64,000 nucleotides of DNA from Mycobacterium stomatepiae. Its GTDB lineage: Bacteria > Actinomycetota > Actinomycetes > Mycobacteriales > Mycobacteriaceae. Each line of letters begins with the position of its first letter. The stretch's first letter is position 1. The stretch covers positions 3,162,001 through 3,226,000 of the forward strand of contig NZ_AP022587.1 in assembly GCF_010731715.1 (NCBI RefSeq). Direction: 5' to 3'. Positions 18,168 to 27,214 of the stretch are shown here, in pieces. The notes beneath the pieces were generated by a model, which worked only from the letters and a program-made list of their open reading frames with translations, was not told the origin of the DNA and searched no databases. Made by a program: the position numbers and the translations under genes.

Positions 18168-19415
18168 TCAGGAAGCCGTGCGCTCGCTAGCCGGTTCAAG
18201 TCCGCCGTCGATCTGGCGGACCTTGGCGGGGGCCGACTCCCCGAGATCGGTGCGCTGCGCCGCGGGACGGATATCGACCATCCGACGCATCCAGCGACGC
18301 GCGGGCTCCTCCACGACGTGATACAGCAGGCTGGAAAGCGCCAGAGCGATCGCGAATAGGCCCAGCACGTTCCACTTCCAGGGGGAATCGGACTGCCACG
18401 GCGTCAGCTCGAATTGTTCGACCGCCCAGCCCCAGGTCGTGTGCACCAGCTCGTGCACCATGTACAGACAGAACGAGATCTGTCCGCCGTAGACCATGGC
18501 GCGGGTGGACAGCAGCCGGGGCAGGCTGCCCAGTCCGACCGCGAGCGTGATGACCAGGGGGACGAACAGCGCGTCGACCACCCCGCCGCTGTCGTTTTCC
18601 ACGACTCCGCTGATCGGATGCGCGTTGAACCAATACAGGACGCCCACCACGGCGGCCAGCACTAGCAGCGAGAGGTATCCGGCGATGTGGCGGCCACGAT
18701 CGGTCAGCCGCAACCGGCGCACGGCAGCGCAGGCCAGCGCCCCCGCGGTGAACTGTGTCACGATCCGCGGCAGCCAGCTCCACGGCGTGTAGAAGTGACC
18801 GCTGGCCAACAGCATCACCACCGGCGGCAGCGAGGCCGCTACGGCCAGCCACATCAGCGTCCGGGAGCGGGTGGCCAGCTTCATCCGGAAAACGACCAGG
18901 GCGAGCACGCCGAACAGCAGGTAAGCGAGCCATTCCGCGCTGATCGACCAGGCCGGTCCGTCCCAGCTGGTCCCGTCGAAGAACGGCTCGAACCACAACT
19001 GCACGAGCAAGACCTGCCGTATGTAGCTGATCGCGGTTAGGTCATTCGCCTCGGGCAGCGGCACGTGGCCGACGTGCAGTGACAGGATCACCAGCAGCGC
19101 GGCCAGATGCATCGTGACCAGGTAAACCGGCCATACCCGGGCCAGCCGCAGCCACAGGAAATGCAGGGTCTCGCGCGTCGACCAGGTACGGCCCATACGG
19201 TCGAGGTAGTTCCAGGTCAGCACGAACCCGCTGAGGATGAAGAACAGGTCGACGCCCTGCGCCCCGCAGTTGAGCACCGGCGCCAGGTTCTCGCGAAAAT
19301 CGGGCGAGACATCGCTGAGCATCGGACGGAAATGAAACAGCACCACCCACACCGCGGCGACGATGCGCAGACCCGTCAGGGCTTTGATCTCACCCTTGAT
19401 CTCTGCGGTGCGCAC
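18168..19415 (-). CDS. membrane acyltransferase family 3 protein (Rv0517-like)
   Basis: A 415-residue polytopic Acyl_transf_3 protein without an SGNH domain. The family start is visible as LTGLRIVAAVWVVLFHF, with the catalytic-type His in that helix, followed by GVDLFFILSGFVLTW and about ten hydrophobic segments. It probably transfers acyl groups from CoA to a sugar or lipid on the outside of the membrane. The start is GTG 19415, with AAAGAG a few bases upstream. The C-terminal 30 residues are polar and cytoplasmic. Divergent from the anti-anti-sigma gene across a 304-base gap. Confidence 0.88.
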   Translation of the reverse strand: MRTAEIKGEIKALTGLRIVAAVWVVLFHFRPMLSDVSPDFRENLAPVLNCGAQGVDLFFILSGFVLTWNYLDRMGRTWSTRETLHFLWLRLARVWPVYLVTMHLAALLVILSLHVGHVPLPEANDLTAISYIRQVLLVQLWFEPFFDGTSWDGPAWSISAEWLAYLLFGVLALVVFRMKLATRSRTLMWLAVAASLPPVVMLLASGHFYTPWSWLPRIVTQFTAGALACAAVRRLRLTDRGRHIAGYLSLLVLAAVVGVLYWFNAHPISGVVENDSGGVVDALFVPLVITLAVGLGSLPRLLSTRAMVYGGQISFCLYMVHELVHTTWGWAVEQFELTPWQSDSPWKWNVLGLFAIALALSSLLYHVVEEPARRWMRRMVDIRPAAQRTDLGESAPAKVRQIDGGLEPASERTAS

Positions 19416-19719
19416 GACGCTCTTTCGCTCCGGACGTGTAGTTTCGTTGCCTTCTCACCCGGCTGACCGGGCATTTCGCCCTATCACAAGCCCCCGACTC
19501 GCAACCGGTAGCCAGAGCAGCCTAACAGCGCGACCGCCCGGATTTCGTGACGGCGACGGTGCGCCCGCCCGTATACCTCCGCTCGCCCCCAGGCGCATCA
19601 GCTTTTTAGCAAACAGTTAGACGCGACTGTCGGTCTCCTTAGGTTTGGCGGGCAACGTTGTAGCTAGCTTCGGTCGGCACCGCGTCGGCCTTCGCACCAT
19701 CACCGAAATGAGGGCGTTC
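19416..19719. other. divergent intergenic region (304 bases)
   Basis: No convincing gene. It separates the acyltransferase (-) from the anti-anti-sigma factor (+). An A/T-richer stretch around 19601-19670 (GCTTTTTAGCAAACAGTTAG and TTGTAGCTAGCTT) is the probable promoter zone, but no pair of boxes with good spacing could be assigned. A SigF-type GGTTT / GGGTA pair was looked for and not found. Confidence 0.5.
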
Positions 19720-20154
19720 ATGGCAATCGCGATGACCACAACGCGACAGGGCAGCCTCGACTGCGGTGGAGCCAAGGTTCGGGCGCAGTGCCGCCACCTC
19801 GCCACGGTGGTGACCGTCCGGGGAGAGATCGATGCCGTCAATGTCGATCGGGTCGGCGACTGCCTTCGCCGTTTCCTGCTCGGCGACCAACCCCTGGTGC
19901 TCGACATCACCGACGTGAGCCACTTCGCCGGTGCCGGCTTCGCGTTGCTGCAGACGTTCGATGAGGACTGCCGCCGGGCCGGGGTGGAGTGGACGCTGGT
20001 CGCCGGCGGCAACGTGATCGAGCAGCTGGTCGCCGGTGACGGTGACGCGGTGTTCCCGATGGCCGGCTCGGTGCCCGAGGCGTTCGGCGACCTCGCCGAC
20101 GCGGTCGTCTACCGCCGCCGGCTGGCGCTGCCGCTGATCAAGAAGACGGCGTAA
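19720..20154 (+). CDS. STAS-domain anti-anti-sigma factor (Rv0516c/OprA-like)
   Basis: A 144-residue single STAS domain: VVTVRGEIDAVNVDRV is strand 1 and its loop, LVLDITDVSHFAGAGFALL is the conserved strand-helix that in this family usually carries a phosphorylatable Ser/Thr. Here the position reads FAGAGFALL. The M. tuberculosis homologue (Rv0516c) acts on SigF regulation and is phosphorylated by PknD at an N-terminal threonine; the N-terminal MTTT here (after MAIA) could be the equivalent. ATG 19720 follows GAGG at suitable spacing; ATG 19735 would start exactly at MTTT. The 3' end overlaps the convergent small membrane gene by 17 bases. Confidence 0.85.
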   Translation: MAIAMTTTRQGSLDCGGAKVRAQCRHLATVVTVRGEIDAVNVDRVGDCLRRFLLGDQPLVLDITDVSHFAGAGFALLQTFDEDCRRAGVEWTLVAGGNVIEQLVAGDGDAVFPMAGSVPEAFGDLADAVVYRRRLALPLIKKTA

Positions 20155-20395
20155 CCGCGCTCCGAGCGCGCAGCAGCCTGGCGATCCCGAGGACGGCCAG
20201 CACTCCGGCGATCATCGCCAGCAGCATGGCGAGCAGCAGCACCTGAGGGTCGTAGACCAGTGACGTGGTCGACGGCTGGCCGTCGGTGATCGGTCCGACC
20301 GCCACGATGTGACGCCCGTGCAGCCAGCTCAGTCCGACGCCCACCAGCGCAGCGCAGGCCAGGACGATTTCGACCAGAGCCCGGAAGCGGGCCAT
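20138..20395 (-). CDS. two-helix membrane protein (Rv0514-like)
   Basis: 85 residues with two hydrophobic helices, about 7-23 and 50-72, separated by a polar outside loop. The ATG at 20395 shares a base with the stop of the upstream gene (TGATG), so the two are translationally coupled. No domain is recognised. It is the last gene of the leftward haem operon, as Rv0514 is in M. tuberculosis. A role connected to haem is possible only by position. Confidence 0.75.
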   Translation of the reverse strand: MARFRALVEIVLACAALVGVGLSWLHGRHIVAVGPITDGQPSTTSLVYDPQVLLLAMLLAMIAGVLAVLGIARLLRARSAVTPSS

Positions 20396-20946
20396 CACTG
20401 CTCGGATCCGGAGTCGTCGTGACCGTCGATGTCGGTGGTGTCCGAATGAGCCGGCTCCACCCGTTCCTGAACCAGCGGAGTCAGCGCATCGCGAAGATGA
20501 CGGTGGCGCTTCGCCCAGGCCTGCGCGGTACGGCCCTCGGTGAGTTTCAGACCGATGCCCGTCCGCCCGCGCGGCACGCCGAACAGTTCACCGAGCGCCC
20601 GCGCCGACTGCCACTTCGCCAGCTCCTTGTCGGAAATCGCCGCGTTGTCGGGCTCGGGATAGACCTTGACGATTTCGCGCACCAGGATGGTCTCGGTGCC
20701 CTGGCGCAACGCGTCCTCGGTCAGTTCGACGGAAACGTGGATCCGCGCCGCCTTCACCTGCAGCGAGATGAATGCCGACACCATCACCAGAAAGATCGCC
20801 GGAACCAACAGCGATATCGCTGCGCCACTCCACATTTCGATCAGAATCATCGACGCGGCCGCGGCCGGGCCGCTCAGCACCCATAGCCAGCTGGCACCGG
20901 ATTCGTAGAACAACGGCCTGGGGTCGCCATTACTCGCTGTGGTCAT
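20395..20946 (-). CDS. DUF3093-type membrane protein (Rv0513-like)
   Basis: 183 residues: two hydrophobic helices (about 16-35 and 40-63) followed by a soluble domain with ELTEDALRQG and KVYPEPDNAA, then an acidic tail. The layout resembles DUF3093 proteins of actinobacteria. It lies 39 bases downstream of hemB and overlaps the next gene, so it is part of the hemA-hemC-hemD-hemB operon. No catalytic motif is visible; function unknown. Confidence 0.8.
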   Translation of the reverse strand: MTTASNGDPRPLFYESGASWLWVLSGPAAAASMILIEMWSGAAISLLVPAIFLVMVSAFISLQVKAARIHVSVELTEDALRQGTETILVREIVKVYPEPDNAAISDKELAKWQSARALGELFGVPRGRTGIGLKLTEGRTAQAWAKRHRHLRDALTPLVQERVEPAHSDTTDIDGHDDSGSEQ

Positions 20947-20985
20947 TGGAGCCTCATCCCCTGTTTTCTACCGCCGATATGGCCG

Positions 20986-21966
20986 CTAGCAAAGCCAACC
21001 CGCCGCCTGCGCGGCCCAATAGGTCAGCACGATATCGGCGCCGGCACGGCGAATGCCGACCAGCGATTCCAGCGCCGCGGCGCGCCCGTCGATCCAATTG
21101 TTCGCTGCCGCAGCACAAATCATCGAGTATTCGCCGGACACCTGATAGGCGGCCACCGGCACCGGCGAGACGTCCGCCGCGGCGGCCAACACATCGAGGT
21201 AGCCCATCGCCGGCTTGACCATGATGATGTCGGCGCCCTCGTCGATGTCCAATTCGATCTCGCGCACCGCCTCTCGGACATTGCCGGGCTCCTGCTGGTA
21301 GGTTCGACGATCACCGGACAGGCTGGAACTCACCGCTTCGCGGAACGGGCCGTAGAACGCCGAGGCGAACTTCGCCGCATAGGCCAGGATCACCACGTCG
21401 GTGTGGCCTGCGGTGTCCAGGCCGTCGCGAATGGCACCCACCTGCCCGTCCATCATCCCGCTCGGACCCACCACGTGAGCCCCTGACTCTGCTTGCGCCA
21501 CAGCCAATTTCACGTATTGACTCACGGTGGCGTCGTTGTCGACGCGGCCCCGCGCGTCGAGAACGCCGCAGTGACCATGATCGGTGAACTCGTCGAGACA
21601 GGTGTCGGCCATCAACGCGGTGGCGTCACCAAGATCCTTCGCCAGGTCGCGAAGCGCGACGTTGAGGATGCCGTCCGGGTCGGTGCCGGCCGAGCCGGTC
21701 GAGTCCTTGTCCTCGTCGCGCGGGACACCGAACAGCATCAGCCCGCCTACCCCGGCTGCCACCGCGTCGGCGGCTGCGCGGCGCAGTGATTCGCGGGTGT
21801 GCTGCACGACGTCAGGCATCGACGGGATCGGTCGCGGTTCGTCAATTCCGTCGGCGACGAACATCGGCAGCACCAAATGCCTTGGCTCCAAGGATGTTTG
21901 CGCCACCAAGCGACGCAACGCGGGAGTGGACCGGAGCCGGCGCGGGCGCTGCCGCGGATAGCCCAC
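20986..21966 (-). CDS. hemB: porphobilinogen synthase (5-aminolevulinate dehydratase, HemB)
   Basis: A 326-residue TIM-barrel enzyme joining two 5-aminolevulinates to porphobilinogen. Both active-site lysines are present: Lys199 in YAAKFASAFYGPFR and Lys251 in IIMVKPAMGY. The metal loop is DTCLDEFTDHGHCG, keeping Cys123 and Cys133 but with Asp125 where E. coli has the middle zinc cysteine, a mixed site between zinc- and magnesium-type enzymes. The start is GTG 21966, five bases after AGGAGG; a longer in-frame extension runs into a tandem repeat and is not coding. Downstream of hemD, upstream of two membrane genes. Confidence 0.96.
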   Translation of the reverse strand: MGYPRQRPRRLRSTPALRRLVAQTSLEPRHLVLPMFVADGIDEPRPIPSMPDVVQHTRESLRRAAADAVAAGVGGLMLFGVPRDEDKDSTGSAGTDPDGILNVALRDLAKDLGDATALMADTCLDEFTDHGHCGVLDARGRVDNDATVSQYVKLAVAQAESGAHVVGPSGMMDGQVGAIRDGLDTAGHTDVVILAYAAKFASAFYGPFREAVSSSLSGDRRTYQQEPGNVREAVREIELDIDEGADIIMVKPAMGYLDVLAAAADVSPVPVAAYQVSGEYSMICAAAANNWIDGRAAALESLVGIRRAGADIVLTYWAAQAAGWLC

Positions 21967-21982
21967 TATGCCCTCCTGTGGC

Positions 21983-22076
21983 GACCCGCGGCGCCCGGCT
22001 TCGCCGCGCTTGCGATCGCACGCGGGCCCCATGAGTGCCGACCCGCGGCGCCCGGCTTCGCCGCGCTTGCGATCGC
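21983..22076. repeat. perfect 37-bp direct repeat, two copies, between hemD and hemB
   Basis: The same 37 bases occur at 21983-22019 and 22040-22076, separated by 20 different bases (period 57). Each unit contains GCGGCG and CGCCGC arms that can form a hairpin around CCCGGCTT. The units are in the transcribed spacer between the hemD stop (22079) and the hemB ribosome site. They could be a small VNTR or mRNA-processing hairpins. Confidence 0.85.
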
Positions 22077-22078
22077 CA

Positions 22079-23749
22079 CTAGCGCCTGCGGCTCTTCTTG
22101 CGCGGCGGTGGCAGCGCACCCTCGGCGCGCAACCGCGCGGCGTGTTCGGCCAGCGCGTCGACCAGTGGACCGATCGCAGCGGTTTCGGGCTGCACATCCA
22201 CCCGCAGGCCGAACTCGGCGGCGGTCTCGGCCGTCTTGGGGCCGATGCAGGCAATGATGGTGCGCGCGTGGGGTTTACCGGCGATGCCGACCAGGTTGCG
22301 CACCGTCGAGCTGGAGGTGAAGCACACCGCGTCGAAGCCGCCCGTCTTGATCATTTCGCGGGTGGTCGCCGGCGGCGGTGCTGCGCGCACCGTCCGGTAC
22401 GCGGTGACATCCTCGATCTCCCAACCGCGTTCGCGCAGACCTTCGGCCAGCGTCTCGGTGGCAATGTCGGCACGCGGCAGCAGGACCCGGTTCACCGGAT
22501 CAAAAATGCTGTCGTAGGGCGGAAAGTCGTCCAGCAGGCCCAGCGAGGACTGCTCCCCGGCCGGCACCAGCTCGGGGCTGATCCCGAATGCGCGGACCCG
22601 GTCGGCCGTCGACTCGCCGACGCAGGCGATCTTCACGCCGGAGAACGCTCGGGCGTCCAGCCCGAACTCGCCGAACTTCTCCCACACCGCACGGACCGCA
22701 TTGGTGGAGGTAAACACCACCCACTGGAACCGCCCGTCGACCAATCCTTTGACGGCGCGCTCCATCTGGGCGGGGCTGCGCGGCGGCTCGACGGCGATGG
22801 TCGGCACCTCGACCGGCAACGCGCCGTACGACGTCAGCCGCTCACTCATCTCGCCGGCCTGGTCCTTGGTGCGCGGCACCAGGACGGTCCAGCCGTACAG
22901 GGCGCGGCTCTCCCACCAGTTCAGCTTCGACCGGCTGTTCACCGTCTTGCCGATGGTCACCACCAGCGGTCCGGTCAACGGACCCACGGGGTCGCCGGCG
23001 CCGGCCACGACGGCGGCGTCGGTCAGCCCGTGCAGCGTGGTTTCGATCGAACGCTGCTGACAGGTGGTGCCCTGCGCGGTCACCACACACGGAGTGGTCT
23101 CCGCCAGCTCGTGCTCGATCAACGTGCGCGCCGCGTCGGCCAGGTGTGTCGGGGTGGCCTGCAGGATCAGGGGTCCGGGAGCCGCCGCCAAAGCTTCCCA
23201 GTCCACATGTGGGTCGCGCACGTCGGCCACCGTGTGCGACGAGCCCAGCGGCAGTCCCGCATATGTGGGCACCGCGCTGGTCGCGGCCAGACCCGGCACG
23301 ATCTCGACATGCAGGTGTGTGCGCGCGACGGCGTTCACCTCGCTGATCACCGCGTCGAGGGTCAGCGGGTCACCGGACACCAGCCGCACCACGTCGACAC
23401 CCGTGCGGGCCTCGGCGGTCAGCGTCTTGGCGACCTCGGCGGGCTCACCCAGCGCCGGGCGGATGTCGGCGCCACCGGACAGCACCGTGGATGCCGCCGG
23501 AGGCGGATCCGCGTCGGCTGAGCCATCGTTCGTCGCGGGTGGTGGTTCGGCAGGTGCCGGGCCCGAAACGGGTGGCAGGTCCTTGCCGATCAGCGCCAGC
23601 ACCGGTTCGGGTACGTCGGGGGCGGTGAACACCAGGGCCGCATTCGCCAGCACTGTGGCGGCCCGCGTGGTCAACAATCCTGGATCACCCGGGCCGGAAC
23701 CCACGAACGTGATGCGGCCCGGTCTCGGCTTGCGCCCTCGCGTCGTCAT
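22079..23749 (-). CDS. hemD: bifunctional uroporphyrinogen-III C-methyltransferase / uroporphyrinogen-III synthase (CobA-HemD fusion)
   Basis: A 556-residue fusion. The N-terminal SUMT half has the SAM motifs GSGPGDPGLLT (near residue 15), RLVSGDPLTLDA, EIVPGLAATSAVPTYAG and AQGTTCQQ; it methylates uroporphyrinogen III toward precorrin-2. The C-terminal half is HemD (from about LVPRTKDQAGEMSERLTSYG), which closes the tetrapyrrole ring with D-ring inversion. A proline-rich insert with DADPPPAAST lies inside the SUMT half. The start at ATG 23749 is preceded by GGGAGCGACA. It stands between hemC and hemB, so siroheme/B12 and haem branches are co-transcribed. Confidence 0.93.
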   Translation of the reverse strand: MTTRGRKPRPGRITFVGSGPGDPGLLTTRAATVLANAALVFTAPDVPEPVLALIGKDLPPVSGPAPAEPPPATNDGSADADPPPAASTVLSGGADIRPALGEPAEVAKTLTAEARTGVDVVRLVSGDPLTLDAVISEVNAVARTHLHVEIVPGLAATSAVPTYAGLPLGSSHTVADVRDPHVDWEALAAAPGPLILQATPTHLADAARTLIEHELAETTPCVVTAQGTTCQQRSIETTLHGLTDAAVVAGAGDPVGPLTGPLVVTIGKTVNSRSKLNWWESRALYGWTVLVPRTKDQAGEMSERLTSYGALPVEVPTIAVEPPRSPAQMERAVKGLVDGRFQWVVFTSTNAVRAVWEKFGEFGLDARAFSGVKIACVGESTADRVRAFGISPELVPAGEQSSLGLLDDFPPYDSIFDPVNRVLLPRADIATETLAEGLRERGWEIEDVTAYRTVRAAPPPATTREMIKTGGFDAVCFTSSSTVRNLVGIAGKPHARTIIACIGPKTAETAAEFGLRVDVQPETAAIGPLVDALAEHAARLRAEGALPPPRKKSRRR

Positions 23750-23781
23750 TGTCGCTCCCAACACATCCCTTTTGACGTCAT

Positions 23782-24729
23782 TTAGTTCTCGTGCGCGGGG
23801 TATTGCCGCGCTCCCCCAATCAGCTCTCCGGCGCCCAACTCCAGCAGCTCCGCGGCCACCGAGAGCCCCAACTCTCGTGCCCGCCCGGGAGCGCCGATGC
23901 CCGACGCGCGGATCACATCCGATCCATCGAGCGCCGCCACGCATCCGCGCAGCGACAGCTCGTCGAAGACCCGGCCGTCCTCATCAATGGACTCGACCAC
24001 CTCTGCGATCGCTCCCACCGGTGCGGAGCAACCCGCCTCCAGTTCGGCCAACAGCGCTCGTTCAGCGGTGACCGCCGCACGCGTGTCGGAGTCGTCCAAC
24101 TCCGCCAGCACCGCCGCCAGCCTGGTGTCCTCGGCACCGCATTCGACGGCGAGCGCACCCTGAGCCGGTGCTGGCAACATTTGCACCGGCTCTAGCGTCT
24201 CGGTGACATCAGCGAGCCGGCCCAGGCGGGCCAGTCCGGCCCGGGCCACCACGATGGCGTCTAGATCACCACTACTTACCCTGTTCAACCTGGTATCTAG
24301 GTTGCCTCGTAGGGGGCGGATTTCCAAACCGAGACCCAATGCCCTAAGCTGTGCGGCCCGCCGCGGGGACGACGTGCCGATCAGCGAACCCGCCGGCAAC
24401 TCCCCGAGCACCAGCCCGTCGCGCGCAACCAGCGCGTCGCGCGGGTCATTTCGCGCCGGGATGGCGGCGATCGTGAACCTCGGGTCATCGGCAGTTGGCA
24501 AATCCTTGTGCGAGTGCACGGCGGCATCGACGCGGCCGTCCACCATCGCTTCGCGCAACGCGGTCGTGAAGACGCCCACCCCCGGGCTTTCGATCGGCGC
24601 CGACGACTGATCGCCTGCTGTGCTGATGATCACCAATTCCGCGGGGTGGCCGTTGGCGATCAGAGTGTCCCTGATGACAGAGGCCTGGGTAGTGGCCAGC
24701 AGACTGCCCCGCGTGCCTATCCGGATCAC
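23782..24729 (-). CDS. hemC: hydroxymethylbilane synthase (porphobilinogen deaminase, HemC)
   Basis: A 315-residue enzyme that polymerises four porphobilinogens to hydroxymethylbilane. The dipyrromethane cofactor attaches to Cys234 in [11 protein letters not shown]; catalytic HSHKDLPT (Asp76 region) and the arginine-rich [11 protein letters not shown] are intact. The family N-terminus [11 protein letters not shown] fixes the start at GTG 24729, 13 bases after the hemA stop. Second gene of hemA-hemC-hemD-hemB. Confidence 0.96.
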   Translation of the reverse strand: MIRIGTRGSLLATTQASVIRDTLIANGHPAELVIISTAGDQSSAPIESPGVGVFTTALREAMVDGRVDAAVHSHKDLPTADDPRFTIAAIPARNDPRDALVARDGLVLGELPAGSLIGTSSPRRAAQLRALGLGLEIRPLRGNLDTRLNRVSSGDLDAIVVARAGLARLGRLADVTETLEPVQMLPAPAQGALAVECGAEDTRLAAVLAELDDSDTRAAVTAERALLAELEAGCSAPVGAIAEVVESIDEDGRVFDELSLRGCVAALDGSDVIRASGIGAPGRARELGLSVAAELLELGAGELIGGARQYPAHEN

Positions 24730-24742
24730 GTGCGCCAATCGG

Positions 24743-26140
24743 TTACTCGGCGGACGGTATCGGGCCGCCGGACGAGGGGTGGGTGTGCGTACCGGCATCG
24801 AATCCCGTTGACACTACTGGCAATTCACCCGCAGTGGCGACGGCGTCGACGGCGGTCTGGTCGAGTTCGAAAAGCTCGCGCAGGGCCTCGGCGTAGCTGT
24901 CGCCGCCGGGGGCGCTGGCGAGTTGTTTGATCCGCACCGTGGGCGCGTGCAGCAGCTTGTCGACCACCCGCCGGACAGTGCGCGCAACCTCCTCGCGCTG
25001 GGCGCTCTCGAGTCCCGGGAGCCGGTTCTCCAGCCGCAGCAGCTCCGCTTCGACGACGTCGGCGGCGCGCTGGCGCAACGCGGTGACGGTCGGTGTCACC
25101 TCGGCCATCCGCTGTCCCACCAGGTAGGCGGCAACCTCGGCGGCCACGATGTGCCGCGCGGCGTCGACGTCGCCCGCGGCGGCGTGAGCAGACGGTTCGT
25201 GTTGAATGCGGTCCACGTCGACGACCCAGACCCCGGGTAGGCCGGCCACCGCGGGATCGACGTCGCGCGGCATGCCCAGGTCGCAGATCAGCAGCGGGTG
25301 GCCCGCTTCGTCGCGCTGCGCGGCGGCCAGCGCGTTGTGGACGTCGGCCAGCGACACCACGGGACTCACCGCACCCGTGCAGCTGACCACCACATCGGCG
25401 TCGGCCAGTGCCGTGGCGAGGCGGTCGAGCGTCATCGCCTGGGCGCGCACACCCGACTCGCGGATCTTGCGGACCAACCGTTGCCCGTGGGACAGCGACC
25501 GATTGAGCACCAGGATGTGGCCGACGCCGGCCCGGATCAGGTGGGCCGCCGACAATGCGCCCATCGCGCCAGCGCCGACGACGACCGCGGTCTTGCCCGC
25601 CAGCCCGTCCACTTTGCGTTCGGCCATGCCCAGCGCGACCGACACCACCGAGGCGCCGGCGGCGTCGATGGCCGTCTCGGAGTGCACGCGTTTGCCGACC
25701 GACAGCGCGCGCTGGGCCAGCTCGTGCAGCAGCCGTCCGACCGTGCGATTCGACTCGGCGGCCGCGTAGGCCCGGCGCACCTGGCCGAGCACCTGCTGTT
25801 CGCCGATGACCGCGGAATCCAGACCGCTGGCAACGGCGAACAGGTGCTCGACGGCCGCCTCGCTGTAGCGCACGTAGGCGTATTTGGTGAGGTCGCCCAT
25901 CGTCATTCCGGAGTATTCCGACAGCACCTGCCCGATTACGGCCAAACCGCCGTGGAACGCATCAACCACCGCGTAGACCTCGACCCGGTTGCAGGTCGAC
26001 AGCACCATGGCCTCGGTGACCAGCGGCGATTGCAAGACCCGGTCGACGATCTTGTTGCGATCGGATTCGTCGATGCTGAGCTGTTCCAGAACGGAGACCG
26101 GCGCACTACGGTGCGAAACCCCGAAGAGCAAGATGCTCAC
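24743..26140 (-). CDS. hemA: glutamyl-tRNA reductase (HemA)
   Basis: A 465-residue NADPH-dependent enzyme reducing glutamyl-tRNA to glutamate-1-semialdehyde, the committed step of C5 tetrapyrrole synthesis. The nucleophile is Cys50 in [21 protein letters not shown] opens the catalytic domain, [16 protein letters not shown] is the NADPH Rossmann loop near 190, and a C-terminal dimerisation helix region follows ([19 protein letters not shown]). The start is GTG 26140. It heads the haem operon; the 123 bases upstream hold no clear promoter boxes. Confidence 0.97.
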   Translation of the reverse strand: MSILLFGVSHRSAPVSVLEQLSIDESDRNKIVDRVLQSPLVTEAMVLSTCNRVEVYAVVDAFHGGLAVIGQVLSEYSGMTMGDLTKYAYVRYSEAAVEHLFAVASGLDSAVIGEQQVLGQVRRAYAAAESNRTVGRLLHELAQRALSVGKRVHSETAIDAAGASVVSVALGMAERKVDGLAGKTAVVVGAGAMGALSAAHLIRAGVGHILVLNRSLSHGQRLVRKIRESGVRAQAMTLDRLATALADADVVVSCTGAVSPVVSLADVHNALAAAQRDEAGHPLLICDLGMPRDVDPAVAGLPGVWVVDVDRIQHEPSAHAAAGDVDAARHIVAAEVAAYLVGQRMAEVTPTVTALRQRAADVVEAELLRLENRLPGLESAQREEVARTVRRVVDKLLHAPTVRIKQLASAPGGDSYAEALRELFELDQTAVDAVATAGELPVVSTGFDAGTHTHPSSGGPIPSAE

Positions 26141-26263
26141 GGCAGCATCACCTGGCCAGCTCCCTCGCTACTCCAGTAACTGAACTACTCGTCTACGGTA
26201 ATCGTTTATTCGGTGGGCTACCAAATAATGAGCCAGCGCCCACCAAGCTCGGCGCCCGCCGCG

Positions 26264-26524
26264 TTATCGCGCGAGGTCGGCACGCAGCCGCGGCTCGTCG
26301 ATCTCCCAGTAGCTGTACTCGCGGCCATCCAGCAAGATCACGGGCAGCCGGTCGCCGAACTCGGCCCGCAGCCCGGGGTTGCCGGCCGCCGCGGCGACGT
26401 CCACGTCGGTGCTGGCGAGGTCGAAATCCAGCTCGCCGGCCAGTTCCGCCAGCCGCGCGTAGGCCCGCGCGCAGATGGTGCATCCGTCGCGGGTGAGCAG
26501 CTCCACCTTCGGGCGGTCAGTCAT
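26264..26524 (-). CDS. glutaredoxin-like protein (Rv0508-like)
   Basis: 86 residues with a glutaredoxin/thioredoxin fold of the DUF836 kind. The N-terminal strand VELLTRDGCTICARAY holds a CTIC dithiol (Cys15, Cys18), the cis-proline is in RLPVILLDG and the C-terminal helix is basic. Such small proteins reduce disulfides, possibly using mycothiol, but the partner is unknown. It is upstream of hemA on the same strand with a 123-base gap, as in M. tuberculosis, and divergent from the accessory WXG100 island. Confidence 0.87.
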   Translation of the reverse strand: MTDRPKVELLTRDGCTICARAYARLAELAGELDFDLASTDVDVAAAAGNPGLRAEFGDRLPVILLDGREYSYWEIDEPRLRADLAR

Positions 26525-26569
26525 GGCACCAGTCTGGCATCGTCGTCGGGCTTCGTGACTCAGGGTGAA

Positions 26570-26598
26570 TTGTGGGCGGGCCGGGCGATTATTAGGTT
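26570..26598 (+). promoter_or_regulatory. candidate promoter of the WXG100/ADP-ribosyltransferase island
   Basis: TTGTGG (26570-26575) and TAGGTT (26593-26598) are separated by 17 bases. The -10 ends six bases before the ATG at 26605, so transcription would begin at or very near the start codon, giving a leaderless mRNA. Confidence 0.5.
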
Positions 26599-26604
26599 GC
26601 GGCT

Positions 26605-26916
26605 ATGGCCGCCGGCAACGAACTTCGCGTCGATCCTCAGCTGATGGACGGTTTCGCGCAGGCGCTGCTGGGTGGCGCCGAGAATCTACGCAGTCAGCTC
26701 GCCGAGCTGGACGGTCAGGTCGGCGAGATGCTGGACGGCTGGCATGGCGGATCGGGAAGTGCCTACGCCGCCGCGTGGGAACTGTGGCAGCGCGGGGCCC
26801 GCGAGGTCGAGACCGGGTTGTCGGTGCTGGCAAGGGCGGTCGCCCGCGCCGGCAAGGGTTTGCAGGACAACGAAGTTGTTTCCGCGCAAGCGATTCGGCG
26901 GGTGCACGATGGCTGA
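26605..26916 (+). CDS. WXG100 protein resembling EsxF
   Basis: 103 residues, predicted helical hairpin, with the WXG turn at Trp46-His-Gly48 (MLDGWHGGSGSAY). From memory the sequence resembles M. tuberculosis EsxF (Rv3905c, also 103 residues): LRV-P--M-GFA in helix 1, QLAELD-QVG-ML-GW before the turn, and YAAAWELWQRGA after it. EsxF pairs with EsxE and is needed to export the CpnT toxin. Here it is followed by an EsxE-like gene with an 8-base overlap and then by an ADP-ribosyltransferase gene. Likely a type VII secretion substrate or chaperone-like pore partner; not part of a full ESX locus. Confidence 0.85.
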   Translation: MAAGNELRVDPQLMDGFAQALLGGAENLRSQLAELDGQVGEMLDGWHGGSGSAYAAAWELWQRGAREVETGLSVLARAVARAGKGLQDNEVVSAQAIRRVHDG

Positions 26917-27199
26917 GGCATTTCGGGTGGATCCGGAGGCGTTGGCGGCTTGCGTGCAACGGATGGCCGAGTTTCGGCGCTATGCCGAAAGCATGCTCAC
27001 CGAAATCGACTCGCTGGTAAGCAATCTGCACGCGACGTGGTCGGGTGAGGCGGCGGCGGCACATGCCGAGGCTCATCAACACTGGGCCCGCGGCGAGGCG
27101 ATGATGCGCGACGCGCTGGGTCGGTTGCGAACGGCCGGCGCAACGGCGCACGGCAACTACACCGGCGCCATGTCGACGAACTTGGCGATGTGGTCGTGA
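26909..27199 (+). CDS. WXG100 protein resembling EsxE
   Basis: 96 residues with the WXG turn at Trp44-Ser-Gly46 (LHATWSGEAAAAHAEAHQHW) and an unusual C-terminal YTGAMSTNLAMWS, which I also recall from EsxE (Rv3904c). The ATG at 26909 overlaps the end of the EsxF-like gene by 8 bases, so the pair is made together and most likely forms a heterodimer. In M. tuberculosis EsxE-EsxF is encoded just before cpnT and acts in outer-membrane passage and toxin export. The next gene starts 15 bases after this stop, in the same reading frame. Confidence 0.85.
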   Translation: MAEAFRVDPEALAACVQRMAEFRRYAESMLTEIDSLVSNLHATWSGEAAAAHAEAHQHWARGEAMMRDALGRLRTAGATAHGNYTGAMSTNLAMWS

Positions 27200-27214
27200 G
27201 CTAGGGGCGACGCA

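Noticed and set aside
21983..22076. CRISPR remnant or MIRU
   Set aside because: Only two units with one 20-base spacer, no cas genes, and no match to the MIRU sequence I know.
21967..22254. N-terminal extension of hemB through the tandem repeat
   Set aside because: The known HemB N-terminus (YPRQRPRRLRST) begins at GTG 21966 behind AGGAGG; the extension encodes two copies of a repeat and part of hemD antisense.
26605..27199. A complete ESX secretion locus
   Set aside because: No eccA-E, mycP or PE/PPE genes are in the window; only the small WXG100 pair is present.
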